DNA of 64,000 nucleotides from assembly GCA_003116975.1 (NCBI GenBank), contig BGKB01000158.1, forward strand, positions 107,923-171,922, written 5' to 3'. Within the stretch, counting starts at the first letter, position 1. Each line of letters opens with the position of its first letter. A program made the translations under genes and the position numbers. The notes under the pieces are model-generated. The model did not search any database. It was not told the origin of the DNA and saw only the letters and a program-made list of their open reading frames with translations. This DNA is from Aurantiochytrium sp. KH105 (Eukaryota > Sar > Bigyra > Thraustochytrida > Thraustochytriidae). Below are positions 31,501 through 38,718 of the stretch, piece by piece.

Positions 31501-33170
31501 GTCACACGTACTCGAACGCAGGTGTAGGAATCGGTGGCGGGGAAGCGGAAAGGCCCTCGGAGGACTTTCGACTGTGGCTCACCTCGTACCCTTCGGAGAA
31601 GATGCCGGTCGCAATCCTGCAGAGTGGCGTAAAGATGACAAACGAACCGCCGAAGGGTCTGCGCTCAAACCTTGTGCGCTCGTACTTTACCGATCCCATT
31701 TCGGATCCCGAGTTTTTTGAGACATGCGTATCATCGCGCGCACGCGAGTTCAAAAGACTTGTATTTGGTCTTTGCTTTTTCCATGCGGTGGTTCAGGAGC
31801 GCCGAAGCTTTGGCCCTCTCGGCTGGAATGTGCCGTATGGTTTTAATGAGGATGATCTTCGCATTTCCGTGCGGCATCTGCGCATGTTTGTAGAGGGCGA
31901 CGAAGAAGACGGGTCAAACTCCAATGATGGTCTGCCATTCAAGGCGCTAGTGTATACAATTGGAGCATGCAATTACGGAGGACGCGTCACGGATGACCAG
32001 GACCGACGCCTGTTGGATGCGCTGCTCAAGGCGTACATGAATCCGGATCTGGCCGAGACGGACAACTACGCCGTGTCTCCGTGCGGACTGTACAAGGTGC
32101 CTTCGCCAACGTCTCATGCTGCATATGTGGAGATTCTGCGTGATTTGCCCGCAGAGGCAGAACCGCAGGTGTTTGGGCTTCACGCGAACGCGGACATTAC
32201 TCGAGCGCAGCAGGAGACGCTCGAGCTGTTTCGTGCTGTGCAGGCGACGCAACCTCGAAGCCAGGCAGATGGCGGTGGTGACGGCGCGAGTGCCGAGCAC
32301 GTGGTGGAGGAGATGGCCGACTCAATTTTGGAAAAGCTGCCGGCTCGCTTTGACGTTGAAGCAGCACGCGTGAGGTTTCCGGTTCTTTACGAGGAGAGCA
32401 TGAACACGGTTTTGACCCAGGAGCTCGTCCGGTACAATGTGCTCACGGATGCGATTCGCGAGAGTTTGCTCGATTTGATCAAAGCGACGCAAGGACTAGT
32501 TGTCATGAGCGCAGAGCTGGAGAACATTTTTTATGCTCTTCTTGATGGGATCGTGCCGCAGCTCTGGATGTCTCGATCGTATCCGTCGTTGCGAGGTCTC
32601 ACGGGTTACATTGGTGATTTAGTCGATCGTCTAGCATTCTTCCAGCGATGGGTGGACGAGGGTACGCCGACGGTGTTTTGGATCTCGGGTATCTTCTTCA
32701 CGCAATCATTCAACACGGCTATTTTGCAAAATTTCGCGCGACGACACCAGCTTCCGATTGATACGATTGACTTTTCCTTTGTGATCGATGCCGATGCGTC
32801 GCTTGCAAGCGAGAAGGGTGATGGCGCTCTGGTGAATGGAATGTATCTTCAGGGCGGCATTTGGGACGCGGAGACTCACGCGATTGCGGAATGTCGGCCA
32901 AAGGAGTTGTACTCTGTGGCGCCGACGATTCATCTCTTGCCCGCGGTGACAATGGGTTCTGAGAGCGAAGAAGGGGATTTGAGCGAGGAGGCCAAGGTTT
33001 CCAAGTACGCTTGTCCGCTCTACCGCACCCCGGATCGTCGAGGAGTGCTTGCGACAACGGGGCGCAGCTCCAACTTTGTCATGATGGTGGATCTTCCTTG
33101 TGCCCCGGGCACCTCTCCGCATCACTGGATCATCCGTTCTGTTGCGCTTCTTCTCGAACCTCCGCGCTAG
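19503..33170 (+). CDS. Axonemal inner-arm dynein heavy chain with N-terminal HU (CCDC81-like) extension
   Basis: One exon encodes 4555 residues from the ATG at 19503. The motor is complete. Walker A loops are GPAGTGKT in AAA1 (about 1814), GGPLAGKT in AAA2 (about 2096), GPTGTGKS in AAA3 (about 2459) and GVGGSGRQ in AAA4 (about 2831; the R is normal for axonemal dyneins). The stalk coiled coil and microtubule-binding region lie at about 3060-3400 (KSPPDGVKLVMEA, YDKDNIDPK), followed by AAA5, AAA6 and a C-terminal domain. Wording best matches the single-headed DNAH3/7/12/6 group that drives flagellar beating. Residues about 30-170 resemble a tandem HU-domain pair of the CCDC81 type. A Ser/Arg-rich linker (about 170-530) joins it to the dynein tail. 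The usual length is about 4000-4200 residues. Confidence 0.95.
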   Translation: MMDDGESAAAVAAEIQPWLLAQGILEGEASEDAFRKVWNGMCNWMLAVCRERSSFIIPDVGVVQFRKYKLGAVVPSFIMASQYAEVNGLRIIAKLPREEESVNALRIDFRAVNWLNDDTYKDCVDTMRFVLRGVFRGFGELASKNPSQVFALDIGCGKLVAFDRQIRLQFSPGGGLPGSSAVLGKLHEPRPPSATENPGGVEARKVASPRAARISSQKRAIGRHDSVSCVWFPDGSCKDLALDSQSVVRLEKRQATVRRMSLGSADSFSGLNSEYTSSPSWRGSSKRLLTAQYASMSAQRSPRARTEETSLRFMRREKSLRRLAGDIRGEQAHPSLLNQHARTLAAVHVSQDESDRKLPDRIGTYYSPEARVLALERLASRSAAKASSRHQRQGTTDSSPTCDMFSGHRKAPTQDREDFLAAVTLDVRRAQALGQVDRDPLDMPNYSPRAVPERREPFDVDSIARDAHSAAQRRNLRRFGKGMTFVATESLQAQQAAVRATYLPAVDQATSPEVNSPQQAPFASRSGTPTRTYLGTEEDIAQQYVWYVRHGVDDKTLAPIRREWLQRVSDLLPAPRITHENASSLVQTFQTLVATLTKNVEYDYQCAVRRAILDYILRDAQQRSRLGIPYIPSSCQRRDPVHFHADAPRYWRETFQGTREHIRRNLTLVNPLIRQVLHLWQDYAHLSLVNLPSTDDEALRCSWKPPTLEVFVEAQVEHAQTVRDIFLHQWHPEVVRIFTEAAKGDAPPLDTLGVRLCEMSQNDLQSLFESAATLMARQLRGLVLDSLQRLLSFFLRLGRGGPDKASKPHPYKSELTATLRSAFYNKLVVTRVDSGADSTTQPRAVCLEVDLEKIVNGLSHVIDTISTCLNRVVRIERKGIGLNLEFLDEIDESMPLVNTTEDPSTGRNAGRGQPSGTNEGKGAEGGLATALAQQSTYVMDISPSEDSVSRFRQRIEDILIASNASCQTAIAMYVPFEPIFNAWDALNSKLRPSTRLQELQDELDALAQMQMRVCAETKETAVLGAQTIDCQDLNSQILAEIEAQRQHLLRFAVQDNIRRNLDVCKAFSESAERLAKVPADSHALIDAEEYLRGFQSKGLDALLADVADVKHRLDFIFRNQMQVEADLLRPLGITYSWVHKVDHLVEDAAAMLRREREQLEGQFQLDRDRFIQELSSISKSVAKLKDQGDMRHAKAQLRATEEARDLVEGAKRRADLLHDEEDRLGLTSTEFKALTLVDEALKPFETFWSLANRFQTQFQRWNHGVVFTLDGEHVEREVGEMFRAAHQLAESLKDEAPAVASCADAIKAKLNEFRDDIPLLSIISNDGLRERHWTQISDLLGFPIVPDDNMTLSRLIELQVGEHVEALEAISEGASKEHAIENAHTKMMAEWAPLEYATQSYKDTGTFILQGGNLDELQTLLDDHLVKTQTMRGSPYCKFMEEKMAEWEHFLVYTRDLIDAWIKVQTAWLYLDPIFASEDIMRQMPNEGQAFQQVSKMWRDIMDLVHSAPKVTFIAKVDHLLEQFHEIDEMLEQINKGLSSYLETKRLYFSRFFFLSNDELLEILAETKDPTRVQPFLKKCFEGIKSLRFRSDNQGRPTISHMISSEGESVQLTQEIAPHEANGAVEVWLLQLEEEMCRTVKHFVREAIADYPTKSRGRWILDWAGQVVLAVGSAFWTQEVETELRGTTGGGLAAYESQLSDQLSSLVTLVRGELSKLERATLSALAVIDVHARDVVRLLAEASVSSVQDFDWTSQLRYYWENETLAVKIITSSLEYGYEYLGNSSRLVITPLTDRCYRTLMGALHLQYGGAPEGPAGTGKTETVKDLAKALARQCVVFNCSDGLDYLAMAKFFKGLASSGAWACFDEFNRIELEVLSVIAQQISSIQGAIARRAQVFEFEGTEINLRWTANEFITMNPGYAGRSELPDNLKALFRTVAMMVPDYAMIAEIILFSYGYADSRNLANKIVTTYKLCSEQLSSQDHYDYGMRAVISVLKAAGALKRQFPDEDESIIVLRSICDVNLAKFISQDLPLFKGIISDLFPGVVLPDPDYVHLTAAAEEACAAADLGIEPVPVFMEKVIQLYEMLVVRHGLMIVGGPLAGKTMSWKVLSRALTTLCERQQMPCKLADHELATDVFQINPKAVTMQQLYGCFDMVSHEWSDGVLAKTFRDACKATDNRRKWILFDGPVDAVWIENLNTVLDDNKKLCLMSGEIIAMSDYMNMVFEPIDLAVASPATVSRCGMVYMEPEKLGWRPMVDAWLRRLREKVGDEGCETLREIFDWLVAPSLYFYRKNVTELAPTSDLMLVRSMTQLIDTLVYDVQTTPVPADCLEPLTVFALVWSVGGTANNAGRESFDAFFRSLTSGSSSGAGTGGAHGKESRALTQTLPKEGLVYDYFVQVDESRGVCDWKPWTSTLAQEPDFAKDAVYASIIVPTKDTARYTYLLRLAVQESRPLLFVGPTGTGKSAYTSQYLLNDLDPEAYQILMLGFSAQTSVTQVQGIIDASLDRRRKGVFGPSLGRKCVIFLDDVNMPQPETYGAQPPLELLRQGMKYGGWYDFKDLSFRHMVDCFYVAAMGPPGGGRNHVSPRFLRHFHMVGVTEFDEASMSRIFSSLMRWNMKCHGCSGIGILRAGQGAVDATMEVYRRSVQELLPTPSRSHYLFNLRDVSRVIQGMTQFVLSDASTPEDIARLWAHETLRVFGDRLVDGVDRDKLVGEMMSPAMKSHFGKDFAESFSHLADESTGMVSASGSFRESAANWTTARRVLFGSLKSSAYEQVVDLDDLRALCEAKLEEYNTISPKPMDLVMFLYAIEHTVRICRVIGTPGGNALLVGVGGSGRQSLTRLAASMRGYQVFQIELSRNYGVTDWHADLRRVLALAGGRGEDTVFLLSDAQIKEESFVEDINSLLNSGEVPNMLAADEKAELCELARAAAKQERRSVETPEALYAFVVERVRSRLHLVLAFSPIGEAFRARIRRFPSLVNCCVIDWFSEWPQDALTSVAERFLDDLDPGADEMLKATCVALCKKFHVSTAKYAKRFMQELRRPYYVTPTSYLELINTFKTMLSVKRSEVEQTLRRYEVGLEKLQFTEDSVQGMQKELQDLQPVLVRTTRQTEEMMAAVEKEQTEADKIATVVKSEEAIANEKAQSAKGIKEECEADLAKAMPVLESAIAALNTLSKSDITEVKSMKSPPDGVKLVMEALCIMMNVKPIKAKDPNDASKKINDYWEPAKKTLLSDPKLLKTLIDYDKDNIDPKVVQKATTYVENPDFDPEKIKKASRAAYGLCCWIRAMVQYDSVAKVVAPKRAALAEAEQEFELVMAGLREKQAELSKIESRVAGLARQLEECKERKRDLEQQVSDCTAKLDRAEKLISGLGGEKARWGEEAVRLRGLLGNLIGNVLVCSGMIAYLGPFTVTFRREITAAWITEAIAMHIPCSSAEEMNLVQTLGDKVKIRAWTIQGLPVDEYSIENGIMLSNSRRWPLMIDPQGQANKWVRNMEAEHELKVCKLSDANYLRTMENAVQFGHPVLLENIEESLPAALEPLLLKQVFKKGGVPSIRLGDATVEYSERFRFYMTTKLRNPHYLPEISVKVTLLNFMITPVGLEDQMLGIVVARERPDLEREKSQLIIETSKNQEMLRDIEDKILKVMSSSEGNILDDASAIEVLSKSQTVAKEISVKQEVANKTSAQIDAARQHYVPIARRAATMFFCCSDLAFVDPMYQYSLTWFVDLYEASIEKSEPQELVSRRLEVLETHFTDSLYRNICRSLFERDKLLFSFLLCMRLHADAVPPSLFRFLVSGPVRAGNEPPENPCAQWLPDTAWSAFDLLCEAMEDAGGDDALRSSLSGQDQAVWEAFYQSPQPEVKPALPTPWEEDGLLKLCVLRSLRPDRVVPAVRDYVAKTMGPRFVEPPRFDLEACWQDSRPHTPLVFVLSPGSDPMAALSKLADQRGVPLASLSLGQGQGVIAERMIDRGVVKGSWVVLQNCHLYPSWMPTLEQIVERLGHTYSNAGVGIGGGEAERPSEDFRLWLTSYPSEKMPVAILQSGVKMTNEPPKGLRSNLVRSYFTDPISDPEFFETCVSSRAREFKRLVFGLCFFHAVVQERRSFGPLGWNVPYGFNEDDLRISVRHLRMFVEGDEEDGSNSNDGLPFKALVYTIGACNYGGRVTDDQDRRLLDALLKAYMNPDLAETDNYAVSPCGLYKVPSPTSHAAYVEILRDLPAEAEPQVFGLHANADITRAQQETLELFRAVQATQPRSQADGGGDGASAEHVVEEMADSILEKLPARFDVEAARVRFPVLYEESMNTVLTQELVRYNVLTDAIRESLLDLIKATQGLVVMSAELENIFYALLDGIVPQLWMSRSYPSLRGLTGYIGDLVDRLAFFQRWVDEGTPTVFWISGIFFTQSFNTAILQNFARRHQLPIDTIDFSFVIDADASLASEKGDGALVNGMYLQGGIWDAETHAIAECRPKELYSVAPTIHLLPAVTMGSESEEGDLSEEAKVSKYACPLYRTPDRRGVLATTGRSSNFVMMVDLPCAPGTSPHHWIIRSVALLLEPPR

Positions 33171-34583
33171 AAGGATGCTCTTTTTAGAAATTTTTTGTAG
33201 TAGGCCCAGATAAATCAAGATTTGGTCCATGTTGGCTTCTCGGCATCAGTGGATCGATCATCCGTTCTGTCCTTCTCGAGCCTCCCGGGGGTGCTCGACG
33301 TAGTCGGAGAGGAAAGGAAATGAAAGAAAAGGAAAGGAAGCGAGACTCTTCATTGTCCGTAAAAGTGGCTTTGCAGGCTCTTTTGAAAGTAGGGAGGGAG
33401 CCTTTTTGCCCATGCTGCCAGTGCCAGTCTGCGACGTCAAGTCGTTTAGTACTATTACTACTAGTATACATACGCCAAGGTCTTTCAAGCCTGCAAGCTG
33501 CACTGCGTGTTGAAAGCAAAGCAAAGCAAGTGCAGCCAGCAGCTGCAACCAACTGCAGCCGTTCCCAACGAAAAATTCGCTCCACGGCCCTCTTGGCCGC
33601 CAGCCCAGCGCTCCTCTCTCCCCTCCTCCTTCTCTTCAAGTTTCAGACGTCCGGTCGACGGCGAACCCCTCCTCGCTGCACTGCCACTTCCACCCAGCAG
33701 CTCCATGAAAAGTCCCGACTCGGGCTCCTTCTCGGCCCCGCCGCGCCCGCCCGCGCGCCTCCGCCGCCCCCGCTGCCTCCCGCACGGCCGCGCCCGGCGG
33801 GGGCGGGGGGCGGCGGGGCCGCGAGGGCTGGGCTCCCAGGCCGCCGCCGCGCGCGGCGAGGAGGGCGGCGGGGCCGAGGCGGGCCGAGGGCGCGGCGCAG
33901 CGGGGCGGGACTTGCGGGCTGCACGCGCACGGCAAGCGCAGCCGCCGCCGGCTAGGGGTCCCTAGGCGCCGGCTAGGCGTCCGGGTGCACGCGGCAGGCT
34001 GCGAGCCCGCTTTCCTGCCTGTGCGCACTTGTGCCGCAAGTGGGCTATCCGCGTGGTGCAAGTACGCTATCCGCGCGCTGCAAGTGCGGCATGGCGGCCG
34101 CAAGTGCAATGCAGCGGCCACTCGCATCGCGATCGATCCATCGATTGATTGATCCACACACCCACCCATCCATCCATCCATCCATCGATGCCGCGCCGCG
34201 CGGCGCTCCCTTCCTCGCGGCTCTCCTCGTTCCCTCCCTCCCTTCCTCCCTCCCTCGCTCGCTCGCTCTGCCGGGCCAGGCCTTGCGCCGCCCCTTGGCC
34301 AGGCGTGCAGAGGCAGGATCTCTCTCCCGATCCACGCTATCTTTCCTTCCTTCCTTCCTTCCTCCATTTATTCTTTCTTTCATTCATTCATTCATTCTTT
34401 CTTTCCCGCTGCACTGCAGCTGCAGCTGCTGCTTTATTCGCCACTTTCCCGCTCGGAATCCGCCGTGTTGGGCCCCCTTTTATCCCACTTCCGGCGTCTC
34501 TGCCGCGCGGTGCAGCAGTGCAGCAGTGCAGCAGTGCAGCGCAGCGCAGCGCAGTGCAAGAGCGCGCCTCCCTTCTTCTTCCC

Positions 34584-34621
<38 letters not shown>

Positions 34622-34900
34622 GTTTCTTTCTGAGCAAGTGCGCGAGTAGTACTACCTAGTACTCGGCGCTTCCGCTTGCTCTGCTTGCCCTGCCTGCTCT
34701 GCTTGCAGTGCTGCCTGCTCTGCTTGCCCTGGTGTGGCTGCTGCAGCAGAAGAGCAAGCGTGCACGAGCGAGCGTGCGTGCGTGCGTGCGTGCGCGGCGA
34801 GGCAGCGAGGCAGCGCGGGCGGGAGCGGCTCTGCGGCGGCTGGCGAGCGCGGCGGCGGCGGAGGAGGCAGCCCGGGCGCGCGCGAGAGGCGGGGAGAAAG
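33171..34900. other. Low-complexity intergenic region between dynein and V-ATPase C genes
   Basis: This 1.7-kb stretch holds no gene that I can support. It has a very GC-rich core (about 33730-33960) and a CCAT microsatellite. CTTC/CCTC and TTTC runs follow (34220-34420, 34570-34640), with GCAGT/GCAGC repeats at 34510-34560 and GCGT repeats at about 34770-34795. Long open frames crossing it arise from biased composition. It may hold a CpG-like promoter for the downstream gene. Confidence 0.5.
34166..34185 (+). repeat. (CCAT)5 microsatellite
   Basis: Five perfect CCAT units. Related tetranucleotide tracts occur at 37134-37161 and, as ATGG, at 62164-62228. Confidence 0.8.
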
Positions 34901-36136
34901 ATGGGCGACGAGTACATTTTGCTGAGCGCCAAGGACGCCGGCACGCCGCAGCCCGGCGACGATGAGGCGAGCCGCGCGAGCTTCGCGAAGCTGTCGAGCG
35001 CGGTGTCCGACGTGGCGGAATCGTACCGGTTCGAGATGCCGGAGCTGCGCGTGGGGACCCTGGAAAAGCTCATGGCCTCAGGCGATGCGCTCTCCAAGGT
35101 AGACCTGAACGTGGAGCAGGTGATCCGCAAGATCGAGCGGCAATTCGCAGAGCTCAACTCGAACAACGAGGTCCTCACCGTGAGCAGCGCACCGCCCGCA
35201 GCCTACATCGAGTCCTTTCGCTGGAACGCCGCAAAGTACCCCACACAGCGCCCCGTGGACGAGCTCGTCCGCCAGATCGTACAGGCCGCCAACAAGACCG
35301 AGTCCGAGCTCAAGGAGAGCGCCGGATTCGTGCAGGAGCGCCGCCAACGCGTGCAGGCGCTCGAGCGGCAAAAGGGCGGCAACCTCATGGTCTGCGACCT
35401 CAACGACGCCCTCACCCCGAACGTGTCGCCCGAGATGATGCATGACTCGCAGTACCTCAAGACGGTCGTGGTCGTCGTCGGAAAGGGCCTCGAAAAGGAG
35501 TTCCTCAGCACCTACCACACGCTCGGCGAGGACATCGTCGGCTACGGCCCAGAGTCCGACCGCGGCAGCGTCAAGGGCTCGCCTGTGGTCCCCGGGTCGG
35601 CCGAGCGGGTCATGGAGGACAAGGATCGGGACGGCTATGCCATTTACCTTGTGACCATTCTCAAAAAGTTTATCGAGGAGTTCAAGGTGGCCGCGCAGAC
35701 CGCGCGCTTCCTCGTTCGCGACTACGACTTTGAAAAGGCGTACGAGGAGCTCCAGCGCGCACAGCTCGAGGGCGACGGCGATGCACTCACACATGCGCAG
35801 CGTGACCTCAGCGACGCTTCCGTTCAGCTCGCACAGTGGTGCAAGACCCATTATGGCGATGCCTTTATCGCTTGGATTCATGTCAAGGCTATTCGTCTCT
35901 TTGTCGAGTCTGTGCTCCGCTACGGTCTGCCCGTCAACTTCACTGCTGCTCTGGTCAAGCCCAAGAAGAAGGCTCTTGAGAAGAAGGTCCGCGAAAAGCT
36001 TCTCAAGCTCTACTCGCACTATGACGTTCACGGCATGATGCAGATGCAGGCCGACGAGGCTGCCGCTGGCACTGCCACCGAGGAGATGTTCCCCTACGTT
36101 TCTTACAAGATTGCACCTTATGTCGAGAAGCACTGA
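34901..36136 (+). CDS. V-type proton ATPase subunit C
   Basis: The 411-residue protein starts at the family-typical MGDEYILLSAK at 34901; the frame is open further upstream but has no earlier ATG. Subunit C (Vma5, ATP6V1C) is a cytosolic V1 stalk protein that bridges V1 and V0 through the peripheral stators and controls reversible assembly. Supporting segments include FEMPELRVGTLEKLMASGD (about 45-65), FRWNAAKYPTQRPV (about 105-120), FEKAYEELQRA, AQWCKTHYGDAFIAWIHVKAIRLF, RYGLPVNF and LYSHYDVHGMM. Length is slightly above human subunit C1 (about 380 residues). No membrane segment is expected or seen. The gene is complete and unspliced. Confidence 0.95.
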   Translation: MGDEYILLSAKDAGTPQPGDDEASRASFAKLSSAVSDVAESYRFEMPELRVGTLEKLMASGDALSKVDLNVEQVIRKIERQFAELNSNNEVLTVSSAPPAAYIESFRWNAAKYPTQRPVDELVRQIVQAANKTESELKESAGFVQERRQRVQALERQKGGNLMVCDLNDALTPNVSPEMMHDSQYLKTVVVVVGKGLEKEFLSTYHTLGEDIVGYGPESDRGSVKGSPVVPGSAERVMEDKDRDGYAIYLVTILKKFIEEFKVAAQTARFLVRDYDFEKAYEELQRAQLEGDGDALTHAQRDLSDASVQLAQWCKTHYGDAFIAWIHVKAIRLFVESVLRYGLPVNFTAALVKPKKKALEKKVREKLLKLYSHYDVHGMMQMQADEAAAGTATEEMFPYVSYKIAPYVEKH

Positions 36137-36661
36137 GCCCGCGCATTCATTCAGCCTTTTACTAACTCAGACGCTTCTGGCCTCAAACCCAACCCATTTT
36201 TTTTTGCATGTGATCTCTCTTGTTCCATCGCTGATCCTCTTTTTCACCATATGCATCTTTGCACTGCCTTGGTCTGCTTGCTGACGCTGTAGTCGTGTTA
36301 CGTACTTTGCATCGTGCGGTTCGCTTCCATGACGACTCTCTCTCTACTTGATATTTCCCGAAAGATTTACAAGTGCGGCGTGCAAGCCCCTGCTTCACCA
36401 CCTTTTTGGTCCAAGTGTGACTCGTGCGAGACGCCTTGGCATCACAGATCGCGCCATCGGCCTAGTTCGCAGCATCGTCACAATGCATCGTCATCTCATC
36501 TTTTCCTTTCACGCCTTTGTTTCACGATGACGACGAAGTGGCCACCCACTAGGCCTAGGACTGCAGAGCCTGAATAAGCGCTGCAAACGCATCGAGCGAA
36601 ACACGACACGTGCGCAGGCGACAGAGAGAGGCAGCGAGAGCAGCGCGAGACAGAGGACGCA
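36137..36661. other. Intergenic spacer between V-ATPase C and Mic10-like genes
   Basis: The 525-bp stretch is pyrimidine-rich and has no ORF or RNA gene that I can support. It presumably holds the 3' flank of the ATPase gene and the promoter of the next gene. Confidence 0.4.
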
Positions 36662-37099
36662 ATGGCAGGCGAGGGTAGTAGCGAGGAGCGGCCCGCCGGC
36701 GCCGGCGGCTTCAAGGTGCCGGAGTCCATGGACGAGGCCAAGGCGCAGCTGTCCAGCTTCGCGGGTCTCGCGCAGCGCAAGCTGAGCGAGTTTGGCGGCG
36801 CGTTGCAGGAGCGCCGCTCCGAGGTGCACGACACACTGCAAAAGCGCCGCGAGCAACAGCTCGAAGGCGTTCGTAGCGAGCAGCGCTACCGAAAACGCCT
36901 CCAGCTCGCCGCAGAAGATATCACCTTGGCCGGCGCAGCAGGATTCGCGGTTGGCGGCTTCCTCTCGCTTGTCTTTATGCGCCGCACGGGCACGCGTCTG
37001 CTCTTTACGGGTTTCTCTACAGGTTGCGGCGTGGGCTCTACGTGGACCGAAGTCAGCCACGAGTTCTCCCTCAAGGCCCCTGTGGAGGAACAGCAATAA
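36662..37099 (+). CDS. Mic10-like MICOS subunit with extended N-terminus
   Basis: The protein has 145 residues. The C-terminal ~65 residues have two short membrane hairpin segments rich in Gly: GFAVGGFLS (about 96-104), then a basic turn (MRRTGTR), then GFSTGCGVGSTWTEVSHEF. This matches the Mic10/MINOS1 plan of paired glycine-zipper segments ending in an acidic/His-Asp-Phe-like tail. Mic10 oligomerises in the mitochondrial inner membrane and bends it at crista junctions. The first ~85 residues are charged and probably helical (QRKLSEFGGALQERRSEV), and they are extra compared with the usual ~75-100-residue proteins. The similarity is short, so the assignment is probable and not certain. Confidence 0.68.
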   Translation: MAGEGSSEERPAGAGGFKVPESMDEAKAQLSSFAGLAQRKLSEFGGALQERRSEVHDTLQKRREQQLEGVRSEQRYRKRLQLAAEDITLAGAAGFAVGGFLSLVFMRRTGTRLLFTGFSTGCGVGSTWTEVSHEFSLKAPVEEQQ

Positions 37100-37572
37100 C
37101 TTCGACGTCAACTCAAGCCCTCAATCCCTCAATCCATCCATCCATCCATCTATCCATCCATTGATCCCTCCCCACAAAATAACAATTGATCTCCATATGA
37201 ATTTGGCAATACCAAGCTCTTTTTCCCAGCCGTTGCTGAATGATCTGCTTGATGGTCTCCGTTTTTTCTTGAGTAATGATACTTGTTGTTATTGTTGTTG
37301 TTAAAGGTATCAATCATCTCCCTCACTCCCTCCCTCTTGGTAATTTGCAGACCTACCTCTGGCTTTTATCTCTCTCTTGATTCTCTTGCTCGATCAATTT
37401 TTCTTGCCATATCTTAAAAACTCACTTCTGTTGTGTTCGTCAGCCTTTCACTTTTAAAACTTACATACACATGCAGCAAATTCTCGGTTTCAACCCTTTT
37501 TGATTTCTGGGGCTTGTTGCAAATTCAATCAGAGAAAGCAAGCCATCGTCATTATCTTTGTTGCTACAAATC
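37100..37572. other. Convergent 3' intergenic region with CCAT microsatellite
   Basis: This 473-bp spacer separates two convergent stops. It has a CCAT tract at 37134-37161 and AT-rich sequence with repeated GTTGTT near 37288. No gene was seen; it probably holds both 3' ends. Confidence 0.45.
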
Positions 37573-38718
37573 CTAGTAGTGACGCGGGTCGCCATTTGGT
37601 CGCAAGACCTCCTCAAAGTAATCGCCCGGCTCGGGTCCCCATAAACTCGTGTCTGCGATCGCCGAGGCTGCCGAGGTCGAGATCTCGCCGTGCGGAATGC
37701 CCTCTTTAGCAAAAGAATCACCATAGGCTTTCTCAGAAAAATCGCCAATCTGGGCTGCTTGATAGAGCGGATGATCTTCGTTCACGTCAAAGACAACACC
37801 TGCTGAGATATCCGAAGGAAGACCATAGCGCGTCGGAAGAGGCCACGTCCAGACAGGACCCATCACGTGCTTGATATTGTGCAGGACGCCAAGGTCGTAC
37901 GGACTTTGTTTGTACAAATCGCGAATGCTCACCTCCTGCGAAGTCTTGACCTCAGGCGCGCGTCGCTTCTCGCAGAATTCCACCGTTGTGTATGCATGGG
38001 TCATGAGGTAGATGTGAAAACATGTAAAGACGCAAAGCGCAGTGCCGAGCAAAAGACTGAGCATCCAGGCGAAAATTACGAAAAAGTCCAAGACCGTGTC
38101 CATGCGCTTGCACGCATGCACAAAGTGCGGGCCCAGGGCAACTGCGAACCCCACGAGCGAGCATGACCCGTAAAAGATGAGAAGGAAAAAGTACTTTTTG
38201 TTGAAGTACCCAATCGCTTGGCGAATCCATGGACACATATGATCAAGCTCGAGAATGCATGCCCCTGCCGGTGTCGAGTGGTGCGTGCGATCTGGTTTGT
38301 ACTTGCCGCAGATGCGACAGAAGCGTGGACGGCCGTCGCTTTTACGTTCAATGCCGCGATAATTCAAGAGACCGCGCTCTTCAAGCGCTTGCTCGATTTT
38401 CGCGCCTTCGCCCAGTGCACCTGCGGGGCAGTCTGGGTCGAACGGATGCACATGGGGCACGAGACCTGGATGCGTAAAGCTTGCGCGCAAAAACGAGACG
38501 AGGGTTAATAAGAAGAACGTATTCACCACTGCAACATTGACATAGTCTGCGTTGGCGTACAAGGCATGTACAGGATACTTTTCCTCCTCTTTGCGCTCCT
38601 CTTGCACGGATTTGGCCAAAGGCGGGACCAGAGTCAGCATGAAAACCGAGTAGAAGAACGCCATAATCGCGATGAGCGCAGTTATGGGGCCATAGGACCC
38701 AGGGCTGTTGCTTCGCAT
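37573..38718 (-). CDS. DHHC-family palmitoyltransferase with DHMC active site and missing zinc ligands
   Basis: The first ATG of the frame is at 38718, giving 381 residues. Four membrane segments are visible (about 8-30, 50-70, 177-197, 210-240). A cysteine-rich domain lies between the second and third, and a TTVE motif follows the fourth, as in S-acyltransferases. The Cys-rich domain (about 133-180) is aberrant: it reads CRIC...THHS...GAC, then DHMC-PWIRQAIG. The third zinc Cys is Ser, the DHHC second His is Met, and the usual NC before the last Gly is QA. The spacing between HH and the next Cys is longer by two residues. The catalytic Cys remains. It may have altered metal binding or activity. 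The family is clear from topology; activity is uncertain. Confidence 0.78.
   Translation of the reverse strand: MRSNSPGSYGPITALIAIMAFFYSVFMLTLVPPLAKSVQEERKEEEKYPVHALYANADYVNVAVVNTFFLLTLVSFLRASFTHPGLVPHVHPFDPDCPAGALGEGAKIEQALEERGLLNYRGIERKSDGRPRFCRICGKYKPDRTHHSTPAGACILELDHMCPWIRQAIGYFNKKYFFLLIFYGSCSLVGFAVALGPHFVHACKRMDTVLDFFVIFAWMLSLLLGTALCVFTCFHIYLMTHAYTTVEFCEKRRAPEVKTSQEVSIRDLYKQSPYDLGVLHNIKHVMGPVWTWPLPTRYGLPSDISAGVVFDVNEDHPLYQAAQIGDFSEKAYGDSFAKEGIPHGEISTSAASAIADTSLWGPEPGDYFEEVLRPNGDPRHY

Noticed and set aside
33636-34367. 243-residue minus-strand open frame between dynein and V-ATPase C
   Set aside because: It is built from GC-rich and tetranucleotide simple sequence, giving runs of Arg, Gly and Ser without a domain.
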